A DNA stretch of 64,000 bases from Chloroflexota bacterium. Lineage in GTDB: Bacteria > Chloroflexota > Anaerolineae > Promineifilales > Promineifilaceae. The DNA is taken from positions 1 through 64,000 of the forward strand of contig JACTMP010000061.1 in the NCBI GenBank assembly GCA_014584575.1, read 5' to 3'. Below the pieces are notes generated by a model, which was not told the DNA's origin, ran no database searches, and was given only the letters and a program-made list of their open reading frames with translations. The stretch's first letter is position 1. Each line of letters opens with the position of its first letter. Below, piece by piece: positions 27,257-34,968 of the stretch. A program made the position numbers and the translations under genes.

Positions 27257-28876
27257 ATGAAAAACCAATACTATGCCATCTACCAATTAACCCAGGCGAT
27301 CACGTTGGGGGCGGAGCGTCACCCGGACAAGACGGCCGTGCGACGTTCCGGCAAAGGGCTGACTTATGCGGAATTGGAGACAAAATCGAACCAACTGGCC
27401 CATCTGCTGCGCGAATGGGGCGTCAGCAAGGGCGACCGGGTTGGTTTTTATCTGAACAAAAGCCTGGAAACGATTATCGGGGTGTATGGCATTATGAAGG
27501 CGGGCGCGGCTTATGTGCCGCTGGACCCGTTTGCGCCGCCGCCACGCCTGACGTTTGTGATGCGCAATTGTGGCATTCGCCACCTGATTACCAGCGAGAT
27601 GAAGCTGGATGGGGTAGCCGAGATGCTGGCGCTAGATGCGGGGCTGGACTATTTGATTGGCGTGCCGCCGCAGCCGGATATGGCCGTGCAAACGGCGACC
27701 TGGGATGAGGTTTTTGCCATGCCCACCATTCTGCCGCAGGTGGGCATCACTGAACAAGACCTGGCTTATATTTTGTATACCTCTGGCTCGACGGGCGATC
27801 CGAAAGGGATTATGCACACCCACCGCAGCGCCTTGAGTTTTGCCGAATGGGCGGCGGAGACGTATGGGCTGCACGGGCAAGATGTGTTGAGCAACCATGC
27901 ACCCATGCACTTTGACCTGTCTACGTTCGATTTTTTTGCGGGGGCATTGGTGGGAGCGACGACGGTGATTATCCCGGAAGCGCTGACCAAGTTTCCGGCG
28001 AATTTGACCCGCCTGATTGAGTCGGAGCGGATTTCGGTCTGGTACTCGGTGCCGTATGCGCTGATTCAGATGTTGACGCATGGGAATCTGGATAAACATG
28101 ATCTCAGTTCGTTGCGCTGGCTTTTGTTTGCGGGGGAAGTTTTCCCGACGAAACATTTGCGGGCGCTGATGATGCGCTTGCCGGAGGTGCAGTTTAGCAA
28201 TTTGTATGGGCCGACGGAGACGAATGTGTGTACGTTTTACCATGTTACGGCCGTGCCCCCGGACACCGACGAACCTATCCCCATTGGCGTGGTCTGTGCC
28301 AATGACGAAGGGCTGATTGTGGATGGAGACAACCTGCCGGTCACGCCGGGCGAAGTGGGTGAACTGCTCATTCGCGGCGGCACGGTGATGCGTGGGTATT
28401 GGGGTCGCCCTGACCTGAACGACAAAGGTTTTTACCGGCGGCGCGTCTTTGGCGAGGCGTATGAAGATGTTTATTATCGGACGGGCGACCTGGTACAGGA
28501 ATTACCCGATGGCAATTTGAAATACCTGGGGCGCAAAGACCGGCAAATTAAGACACGCGGTTATCGTGTGGAGTTGGATGAAATTGAAGTGGCGCTGCTG
28601 TCGTATGCGGGGGTGGAGGAAGCGGCCGTGTACCCGATGCCAGATGGTGCGGGCAGTAATTTGATTGAAGCGGCCGTGACGGCCAAAGAGGGCGTTGTGT
28701 TGGAGGTGGCGGCGTTGGTGGAGCATATCTCGGCCAAGTTGCCGCCGTATGCGGTGCCAGAGAAAATATGGACGCTGGATAGTTTTCCGCGTACTTCCAC
28801 AGGTAAAATTAACCGGCGTGAACTGCAAGCGTGGGCAGTCACGGCTGAGGCTAATAGCGTAACCGTTCAGACCTGA
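27257..28876 (+). CDS. Stand-alone adenylation enzyme, L-proline type (PltF/RedM-like)
   Basis: The 539-residue protein has the adenylation cores A3 Y-T-S-G-S-T-G-D-P-K-G (174-184), A5 Y-G-P-T-E-T (317-322), A7 Y-R-T-G-D, A8 and the catalytic Lys517 (S-T-G-K-I). Aligning by eye with GrsA, the pocket residues are D220, L221, F224, Y263, L290, A292, L316, V324, C325 and K517: DLFYLALVCK. As I recall it, this is the code of the free-standing prolyl-AMP ligases PltF and RedM. It should load L-proline on the carrier protein encoded at 31558. There is no fused carrier or condensation domain. ATG 27257 has no Shine-Dalgarno and directly follows a hairpin. Confidence 0.88.
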   Translation: MKNQYYAIYQLTQAITLGAERHPDKTAVRRSGKGLTYAELETKSNQLAHLLREWGVSKGDRVGFYLNKSLETIIGVYGIMKAGAAYVPLDPFAPPPRLTFVMRNCGIRHLITSEMKLDGVAEMLALDAGLDYLIGVPPQPDMAVQTATWDEVFAMPTILPQVGITEQDLAYILYTSGSTGDPKGIMHTHRSALSFAEWAAETYGLHGQDVLSNHAPMHFDLSTFDFFAGALVGATTVIIPEALTKFPANLTRLIESERISVWYSVPYALIQMLTHGNLDKHDLSSLRWLLFAGEVFPTKHLRALMMRLPEVQFSNLYGPTETNVCTFYHVTAVPPDTDEPIPIGVVCANDEGLIVDGDNLPVTPGEVGELLIRGGTVMRGYWGRPDLNDKGFYRRRVFGEAYEDVYYRTGDLVQELPDGNLKYLGRKDRQIKTRGYRVELDEIEVALLSYAGVEEAAVYPMPDGAGSNLIEAAVTAKEGVVLEVAALVEHISAKLPPYAVPEKIWTLDSFPRTSTGKINRRELQAWAVTAEANSVTVQT

Positions 28877-29173
28877 CAGGATATTGTCATATCAACCTGA
28901 GGTATTGCGGTTGTAGGTTTGTAGGGGGATTGAACGTTTACCCGGCAAATAATAAAAGGCGAACTAGCCGTCATTCCGCTGACATACTCAACGAGGGCAT
29001 AAGTTGGTATTCCGACCAGAGAGAAATATCAGTTTATGGCCTTTAATAGTATAAGAATTGAAGCACAATCTAATAGGTGCTATGGAAAGTAGAGATTGAG
29101 AAATGGACAACCTCTACTCCCAGAATATATCAAACTGTGTACTGATAGTCGCGTGTACAGTTGGGAGAGTGTG
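28877..29173. other. Intergenic region, 297 bp, no gene seen
   Basis: No credible reading frame or RNA gene is visible. It holds the word CCTGACAGG at 28872-28880 at its left edge, shared with 4529-4537, and no strong hairpin. As the longest gap inside the acyl cassette it may contain a promoter for the acyltransferase genes, but I find no convincing -35/-10 pair. A start further left (TTG 29096) for the next gene is possible but unlikely. Confidence 0.4.
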
Positions 29174-30286
29174 ATGGTCAGGCAATTATTGGTATTAAGT
29201 GGTTTGGCGGCGATTGGGGCGGTGATTAATCATTCGGCTCATTATATGACAATTGCGATGTTCTGGTGGACGGATCGTTACCGGGCGGTAACGGCGCCGA
29301 ATTATGATGCCGTTAACAGTGTTGGTTTCTATCTGATGGCGCTGGTGGTGCCGATTGCGGTCACGGCCGTGCCCGCTTTCCTTTTTATTTCAGGATTTTT
29401 TATCGCCGCCGTAACCGGACGTGGCCATGGGCGTGTTGGCTGGAAACCTGTCTTGAGCCGGATCAGGTCCCTTATCTGGCCATATCTGTTTTGGTCGCTC
29501 GTCATTATTTGCATGGCTGTGGTTCTTGACGGGAAAACGTATACCCCACGCACGATTCTTTGGGCACTTTTCACCGGTGGCGCAACGGCCGCATTTTATT
29601 ACATCCCCCTCTTGATCTTCCTCTATCTGTTGTCTCCGCTCATTTCGCCAATCGCTAAAAATAACCCCTGGTTATTACTGAGTTTAGGCGCCTTGTTATT
29701 GGTTGGCGCTATTGTGTCTCGTTATGCCTACTTCTTTGACTGGGACGTGGGGCATCTTGAGCCGTTGTTTAAGTTTTTTCGCAACTGGCAGTTTTCGGCC
29801 AACTTTCTCTGGTTTGCATTGGGAATGGTGACCGGTTTTCATCTGGCCCCCTTTAAGAAACGGCTGGCGACCTACCGGTGGGGGCTGTTAATCGCTCTGA
29901 TTGTGGTCTATGGGTTTGTTTTGCTTGAGTGGGGAATGTTGCGCCGGGTAACAGGGCAACAATGGATAGCGCCAGCCTCTACCGCCATGAATCAACTGCT
30001 CATGTTGTTGCTTTTATTGTCTTATCTGGCATTTGCCAATCTCTCATTTCCTTTTTCGGCGCAGTTGGGCGTGGTGGGCAGCATGGCATATGGCATATAC
30101 TTGATCCATATTCCTGTCTTAACCTTTGCTACCAAGGCTGTCTACCACCTGGTTCCTGGGCTGCTGGGTTATTATTTTTTACTGGAACTGCTTTTGGTAA
30201 CGGCCGGCGTGGTGTTGCCTATGCTGATGATGCAAATGGTTTGCCGTTCACCGGCGGCCAGGTATTACCAATATATTTTTGGTTGA
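29174..30286 (+). CDS. Membrane acyltransferase (acyltransferase-3 family), paralogue 1
   Basis: The 370-residue protein has about ten membrane helices. The first helix carries S-G-L-A-A-I-G-A-V-I-N-H, with the His that acyltransferase-3 proteins (OatA, NodX, Oac) use for catalysis; S-G-F-F-I-A follows helix two or three. It ends Y-Y-Q-Y-I-F-G, a C-terminus shared with the three other copies. ATG 29174 aligns with the starts of the paralogues and has GGAGAG upstream. Such enzymes O-acylate cell-surface sugars, usually from acyl-CoA; here the neighbouring carrier protein suggests carrier-bound donors. Acceptor unknown. Confidence 0.8.
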   Translation: MVRQLLVLSGLAAIGAVINHSAHYMTIAMFWWTDRYRAVTAPNYDAVNSVGFYLMALVVPIAVTAVPAFLFISGFFIAAVTGRGHGRVGWKPVLSRIRSLIWPYLFWSLVIICMAVVLDGKTYTPRTILWALFTGGATAAFYYIPLLIFLYLLSPLISPIAKNNPWLLLSLGALLLVGAIVSRYAYFFDWDVGHLEPLFKFFRNWQFSANFLWFALGMVTGFHLAPFKKRLATYRWGLLIALIVVYGFVLLEWGMLRRVTGQQWIAPASTAMNQLLMLLLLLSYLAFANLSFPFSAQLGVVGSMAYGIYLIHIPVLTFATKAVYHLVPGLLGYYFLLELLLVTAGVVLPMLMMQMVCRSPAARYYQYIFG

Positions 30287-30402
30287 TGCTTTCCACTACA
30301 GCGGGGAAGCACATTCTTTGTGCCGGGTGCAGGAGCGCAAGCAGCGGTGAATGAATGGTTGTTGTATTCTGCTGGCACACATAAAATGAAGTTTCGCACA
30401 AC

Positions 30403-31506
30403 ATGATTAAACGATTATTGTCTCTCAATGGCGTCTCTATACTTTGCGTCATCTTGTTCCATGCCGAGGGGTGGGGCATGGTGGCTTTGCTGGCCTGGGC
30501 CGACCGCTATGGCGCGGTTCCGGCCGAGCAGGTGGGCACAGTTTCTTATTTTGTTTTCCGGGCCATCGAACAGCTCATTGTTTTTTGCATTCCAGCATTT
30601 TTGTTTGTCTCTGGTTTTTTTATGGCGTTTGCTACTGCCCGTAACCAAAAAACGGTCGGCTGGAGGCTGGTTGGCATCAGGGTGCGGGATTTGATCATCC
30701 CCTATGCCTTGTGGACCCTTTTGATCTGGCTGTTGTTTTTTTTGGAGGCGCGTTTCTTAGGGGGCGACAGCTTTACACTCCGTGAATATATGCATATGTT
30801 TCTGACCGGCGGCACCGACCCGGCTTACTATTATGTGCCCTTGCTCATCCAGTTCTTGTTGTTATCCCCATTGTTGGTGTATTGGGCCAAAGTCCATCCA
30901 ATTTCGCTGGTGATTGTCACGGCCGTTATGCAGTTGCTGATGCAGGTTCTCTACTACCCATCGTTGTTAGGCATCGGTAACGGCTCAATCGGCTATGCCC
31001 CTAAGTGGTTGTTTCTGGCGCGAATTTTGTGGTTTCCGCTAGGGATTGTGGTCAGTCTACATGTGAAATCTATTCAAGCCTGGTTGGTGCGGCACAAACG
31101 TGGGCTGTTGATCAGTGCGCTGGTGTTATATGTTCTGGGGATCATGGAATGGGAAGTGATGCAGTCAATTTCTGGCCAGCCAGGGCTGCAACATCAAGAG
31201 ACGATTCTAGATACGATATTTTCTCTGGCGGTTATTTTTGCCTTTTTGGGATATTATCAAACGAAGCTGCCGTATGCTCACCTGCTCGATGACCTGGGCA
31301 GCAAATCATTTGGTATTTACCTGACACACACCATCGCTATGACTTATACGGCCCGGATTGTAGCCACGCAGTGGCCCGGTTTGTTGGCCTATCAGTTGTT
31401 ATTTTTTGGGCTGATGGTGGTGGTGGGGTTGACAACACCTTTGTTGTTAATGGCGGTGGTGAACCGATCACCCTTACGGCCGTATTACAAATACATCTTT
31501 GGCTAA
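30403..31506 (+). CDS. Membrane acyltransferase (acyltransferase-3 family), paralogue 2
   Basis: The 367-residue multi-pass protein is close in length and layout to paralogues 1, 3 and 4. The first helix has N-G-V-S-I-L-C-V-I-L-F-H (catalytic His about 20), followed by S-G-F-F-M-A-F-A near 70. D-P-A-Y-Y-Y-V-P-L-L-I-Q marks a conserved loop, and the protein ends Y-Y-K-Y-I-F-G. It begins M-I-K-R like paralogue 3, so these two may be the most recent duplication. It lies just before the carrier protein gene (51 bp). It probably transfers an acyl group, possibly the proline-derived one, to a membrane-bound sugar. Confidence 0.8.
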   Translation: MIKRLLSLNGVSILCVILFHAEGWGMVALLAWADRYGAVPAEQVGTVSYFVFRAIEQLIVFCIPAFLFVSGFFMAFATARNQKTVGWRLVGIRVRDLIIPYALWTLLIWLLFFLEARFLGGDSFTLREYMHMFLTGGTDPAYYYVPLLIQFLLLSPLLVYWAKVHPISLVIVTAVMQLLMQVLYYPSLLGIGNGSIGYAPKWLFLARILWFPLGIVVSLHVKSIQAWLVRHKRGLLISALVLYVLGIMEWEVMQSISGQPGLQHQETILDTIFSLAVIFAFLGYYQTKLPYAHLLDDLGSKSFGIYLTHTIAMTYTARIVATQWPGLLAYQLLFFGLMVVVGLTTPLLLMAVVNRSPLRPYYKYIFG

Positions 31507-31557
31507 ATCTCGGCCAGAGACAAATCAGGTTATTATTATGTTTGGAGGATAAACCAC

Positions 31558-31800
31558 ATGAACAATCAACAAATTTTACTGGATTACATCAAGAAAGATT
31601 TGCTCAAAGGGCGCATGGCGAATTTGGGCGCAGAGGATGATTTGTTAGATTCCGGCATTCTCAACTCTTTAGGCATTTTGCAGTTAGTCGCCTTTATTGA
31701 TGAACGGTTGGGTATTCAGGTGCCTGATGAAGACGTAGTATATGAAAATTTCCACAGTGTTTCCGCGCTGACTGCTTATCTGGATGGGCTGGCCGGTTAA
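31558..31800 (+). CDS. Stand-alone peptidyl/acyl carrier protein
   Basis: The 80-residue protein is a four-helix carrier domain with the phosphopantetheine site at Ser37 in L-L-D-S-G-I-L-N-S-L-G; Asn replaces the more usual Asp before Ser. It has the size and acidic character of PltL/RedO-type carriers. GGAGG lies about ten bases before the ATG. The stop codon overlaps the start of the next acyltransferase (TAATG), which is direct evidence of coupled expression and suggests that the enzyme takes its acyl group from this carrier. It is the likely partner of the adenylation enzyme at 27257 and the dehydrogenase at 26048. No phosphopantetheinyl transferase is in the window. Confidence 0.88.
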   Translation: MNNQQILLDYIKKDLLKGRMANLGAEDDLLDSGILNSLGILQLVAFIDERLGIQVPDEDVVYENFHSVSALTAYLDGLAG

Positions 31801-32909
31801 TGATCAAACGATTTTTGTTGCTCAACGGCCTGGCAACCATCGGCGTAGTCTTGAACCACGCCGCGGGTTGGGGGTACACGGCCCTGTTTTGGTGGACAGA
31901 TAGATACATGCCAGGTACGGCCGTGCCCGACTTCAGCCAGCTTGATTCCCCAGCCTACTTCGGTTTGCGGATCGTTGAGCAACTGATCATTTTTGCGATT
32001 CCCACTTTTCTGGTCGTTTCTGGCTTTTTTATGGCTTTTGCCGCCAAACGGCAGGCTGCTGTTAGCTGGAGTATCGTGCGCAGCCGCATCTGGTATTTGT
32101 TCATACCGTACCTGTTATGGTCGGCCATCATCTTCTTATTGGATGCGCTACAAGGCGATACGTTCACTATCGAGCAGTATCTCCACAGGCTGCTCACCGG
32201 CAGCGTGACGGATGGCTACTACTACGTGCCCATGATCATCCAGATGTTTTTATTTGCGCCCTTGCTAGTATGGTTAGCGCGGTGGAAATGGCGCGTGTTG
32301 TTGGGGAGCACGGCCGTCCTCCTCATACTCGTCCAAATGCTGCTCTATCTAAATGACATCGGCGTCATAGTTCCCAGGTGGCTCATGTTTTGGACACAAA
32401 GCTGGCTGTTCCCCGGTAGCCTGTTTTGGTTTGCTTTCGGCATCGTCGTGGGGTTTAACCTGCACCCGTTCAAAACATGGTTGAGCCGCTATAAGCGGGT
32501 ATGGTTGGTGACGGCCGTCGTTCTGTTCCCCCTTTGCCTCATCGAATGGGAGATCATCCAAAGGCTTTCTGGGCAGCTATTTTTGCCCAACCGCATCACA
32601 TTACTGGATTCGGTTTATGCAGCCGGTATCATCTTTACCCTGCTCGCTTTTGAGCATGTGGCCCCCCCCTACGCCCCACAACTTAGCGACCTGGGGCCAA
32701 AATCCTATGGCGTTTACCTGACCAATACATTGACCCTGGAAATGGCGGCGCGATCCATCGCCGTCTTCCTGCCCGCCATTCTCCCTTTTCAGATTGTGTT
32801 CCAACCCATTTTATGGGTGGCCGGATTAGGTATACCCTTATTGATGATGACGGCCGTCAGCTATCCCAAATCTCCTATTCGCGCCTATTACCAATACATA
32901 TTTGGCTAA
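31800..32909 (+). CDS. Membrane acyltransferase (acyltransferase-3 family), paralogue 3, coupled to the carrier protein
   Basis: The 369-residue multi-pass protein has N-G-L-A-T-I-G-V-V-L-N-H in the first helix, S-G-F-F-M-A-F-A near 70, T-D-G-Y-Y-Y-V-P-M-I-I-Q and the shared end Y-Y-Q-Y-I-F-G. Its ATG is formed by the last base of the carrier protein stop (TAATG). Among the four copies it is therefore the best candidate for the transferase of the carrier-bound, proline-derived acyl group. Acyltransferase-3 proteins act at the membrane and modify exported sugars. The acceptor and the side of the membrane are inference. Confidence 0.82.
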   Translation: MIKRFLLLNGLATIGVVLNHAAGWGYTALFWWTDRYMPGTAVPDFSQLDSPAYFGLRIVEQLIIFAIPTFLVVSGFFMAFAAKRQAAVSWSIVRSRIWYLFIPYLLWSAIIFLLDALQGDTFTIEQYLHRLLTGSVTDGYYYVPMIIQMFLFAPLLVWLARWKWRVLLGSTAVLLILVQMLLYLNDIGVIVPRWLMFWTQSWLFPGSLFWFAFGIVVGFNLHPFKTWLSRYKRVWLVTAVVLFPLCLIEWEIIQRLSGQLFLPNRITLLDSVYAAGIIFTLLAFEHVAPPYAPQLSDLGPKSYGVYLTNTLTLEMAARSIAVFLPAILPFQIVFQPILWVAGLGIPLLMMTAVSYPKSPIRAYYQYIFG

Positions 32910-32976
32910 ACAAGTAAGCGGATTCTCAAGAAAACCGGCCTTATACTGTTAAAAACGAAAATAAGGTGGAGATTTT

Positions 32977-33993
32977 ATGAGCAATATCCTGGTTACAGGG
33001 GGCGCCGGTTTTGTGGGCGCTCATGTTACAGAAGAACTGGTCAAACGGGGCCATCAAGTGTTGGTGCTGGATGACCTCAGCGGCGGGTTTGTAGACAATG
33101 TGGTCAGCGGCGCCGAATTTGTGCAGGGCAGCATTAACGATGTGGCGCTGGTGGATAATCTGTTTGCCGACAAGCAGTTTGACTATGTGTTTCACCTGGC
33201 GGCCTACGCCGCCGAAGGGCTGAGCCATTTCATCAAGCGATTCAACTACAACAATAACCTGATTGGCAGCGTGAACCTGATCAATGCGGCCGTGAACACG
33301 GGCGTGAAATGTTTTGTGTTCACTTCCTCCATTGCCGTTTATGGGGCCAGCCCGGAACTGCCGATGACGGAGGAGACACGGCCGTACCCCGAAGACTCCT
33401 ACGGCATTGCCAAACTGGCTGTGGAGCAGGAACTCAAAGTCAGCCACGAGATGTTTGGCCTGGACTACATCATCTTTCGCCCCCACAACGTCTATGGCGA
33501 AAAGCAAAATATCGGCGACAAATACCGCAACGTGGTGGGCATCTTTATGAACCAGATTTTGCAAGGCAAACCGATGACCATTTTTGGCGACGGCGAACAG
33601 ACCCGCGCTTTTAGCTACGTGGGCGATATGGCCCCCATCATGGCCGACTCCATTCACACCCCGGCCGCCTACAACCAGATATTCAACATCGGCGCGGATC
33701 AACCCTACAGCATCAACCAATTGGCGCAGGCAGTCGCCCATGCCATGGGCGTCACCCCCAATATCCAACACGTGCCCGCCCGCAACGAAGTGGTACACGC
33801 TTACTCCTCCCACGAGAAGGTGCTGCGAATTTTTGAAGAACGGGCGCTGACCACGTTGGAAGAAGGTCTGGCGCGTATGGCCGCCTGGGTGAAGCAGCAC
33901 GGCGCCCGCCAAAGCCAGGAATTTGAAGGCATTGAAGTGATGAAAAACTTCCCTAAAGCGTGGCTGCCTTCCAGCAATGGAAACACCCCCTAG
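32977..33993 (+). CDS. NAD-dependent sugar epimerase/dehydratase (extended SDR, GalE/WbpP-like)
   Basis: The 338-residue protein has the NAD-binding motif TGGAGFVG (7-14), a Ser-Ser-Ile substrate strand (S117-S118), and the catalytic pair Tyr142 and Lys146 in S-Y-G-I-A-K. R-P-H-N-V-Y-G and R-A-F-S-Y-V-G-D are typical of UDP-hexose 4-epimerases and related 4,6-dehydratases; the motifs alone do not separate them. It supplies a nucleotide sugar for the transferases around it. GGTGGAG precedes the ATG at good distance. A strong hairpin follows the stop after seven bases. Confidence 0.88.
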   Translation: MSNILVTGGAGFVGAHVTEELVKRGHQVLVLDDLSGGFVDNVVSGAEFVQGSINDVALVDNLFADKQFDYVFHLAAYAAEGLSHFIKRFNYNNNLIGSVNLINAAVNTGVKCFVFTSSIAVYGASPELPMTEETRPYPEDSYGIAKLAVEQELKVSHEMFGLDYIIFRPHNVYGEKQNIGDKYRNVVGIFMNQILQGKPMTIFGDGEQTRAFSYVGDMAPIMADSIHTPAAYNQIFNIGADQPYSINQLAQAVAHAMGVTPNIQHVPARNEVVHAYSSHEKVLRIFEERALTTLEEGLARMAAWVKQHGARQSQEFEGIEVMKNFPKAWLPSSNGNTP

Positions 33994-34000
33994 AAAAATG

Positions 34001-34046
34001 TAATTGGGTAATGGGGTAACTGTGTAATTACCCCATTACCCAATTA
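34001..34046. repeat. Intergenic hairpin, AATTGGGTAA family, copy 2
   Basis: Perfect 19-bp stem: 34001-34019 with 34028-34046, 8-nt loop, followed by one more ATTACCC word that runs into the next ATG (34058). The arms share the word AATTGGGTAAT with the hairpin at 27199 but differ in the second half (ATGGGG for TTGGG) on both arms. Paired changes on both arms mean the stem is maintained. No Shine-Dalgarno separates it from the start codon. Confidence 0.85.
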
Positions 34047-34057
34047 CCCAATTACCC

Positions 34058-34960
34058 ATGACCACCCCACTTGTCATTACCGTCATTCTGAACACCAATC
34101 GGCGCGATGATACGCTGGCTTGTCTGGCTTCCCTGGCCGAAAGCACGTATGCCAACCACCGGATTATCGTGCTGGATAACGCTTCTACGGACGGTTCGGC
34201 CGTTGCCATTGCCGCTGCTTACCCAGATGTGCAAATCATCCCGTTGACGGCCAATTTGGGTTATGCCGGGAACAACAATGTGGGCATTGTGGAGGCGGTG
34301 GCGCAGGGGGCGGAGTGGGTTTTTGTGCTAAATGAGGACACCATCCTGGCCCCGGACTGTCTGGCGGAGATGGTGCGCGTGGGTGAAAGTGACCCGCACA
34401 CTGGCATTGTGGGGCCAATGGTCTATCACCATAATGAACCAGAGGTGATTCAATCGGCGGGGGGGGCGTTGGGGCCACATTGGGAATCGCGGCATATCGC
34501 CCAAAATGAGCCTGATAACGGCCAGTTTGCCCAACCACGCGCCGTAGATTGGATTTCGGGGTGTGCTATTTTGGTGCGCACGGCCGTGATCGAACAAATT
34601 GGCCCCTTAGACGAACGCTTCTTTTATTATTGGGAAGAAACAGAGTGGTGCCTGCGGGCGGGGCGGGCCGGCTGGCAAATTTTCCACGCCCCGGCCGCCA
34701 AATTGTGGCACAAAGGCGTCCAGCGTGATTACCGTCCCGGCCCCAACGTCACCTACTACAGCACCCGCAACCGCTTCCTGATGATGTCCAAACACCACGC
34801 CCCCTTAAAAATCTGGCTGGCGGTCTGGCTGCAAACCATCCGCACCATGACCAGTTGGACGCTCAAACCCCAGTGGCGCGAGATGCACCCCCACCGTGAC
34901 GCTATGTGGCAGGGGACGCTGGACTTCTTGCGGCGGCGGTGGGGAATGCGGGTAGCCTGA
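34058..34960 (+). CDS. GT2 glycosyltransferase, rhamnosyltransferase-like
   Basis: The 300-residue protein carries the GT-A elements V-I-T-V-I-L-N-T-N, V-L-D-N-A-S-T-D-G-S (about 36-45), N-L-G-Y-A-G-N-N-N and the metal site L-N-E-D-T. W-E-E-T-E-W-C-L-R-A is the usual catalytic region of the rhamnosyltransferase-like branch (WbbL-type). No membrane helix. Its ATG directly abuts the arm of a hairpin-family repeat and lacks a Shine-Dalgarno. The gene lies eight bases before the next GT4 gene. It is related in plan to the enzyme at 47960. Confidence 0.86.
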   Translation: MTTPLVITVILNTNRRDDTLACLASLAESTYANHRIIVLDNASTDGSAVAIAAAYPDVQIIPLTANLGYAGNNNVGIVEAVAQGAEWVFVLNEDTILAPDCLAEMVRVGESDPHTGIVGPMVYHHNEPEVIQSAGGALGPHWESRHIAQNEPDNGQFAQPRAVDWISGCAILVRTAVIEQIGPLDERFFYYWEETEWCLRAGRAGWQIFHAPAAKLWHKGVQRDYRPGPNVTYYSTRNRFLMMSKHHAPLKIWLAVWLQTIRTMTSWTLKPQWREMHPHRDAMWQGTLDFLRRRWGMRVA

Positions 34961-34968
34961 GCACATCC

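Noticed and set aside
32941..33912. Minus-strand open frame of 323 codons opposite the epimerase gene
   Set aside because: His- and Val-rich shadow of a well-supported SDR gene; no ribosome binding site.
27199..34046. CRISPR-like array, because of the repeated AATTGGGTAA words
   Set aside because: The words are arranged as inverted repeats without unique spacers of even length, and there are no cas genes.
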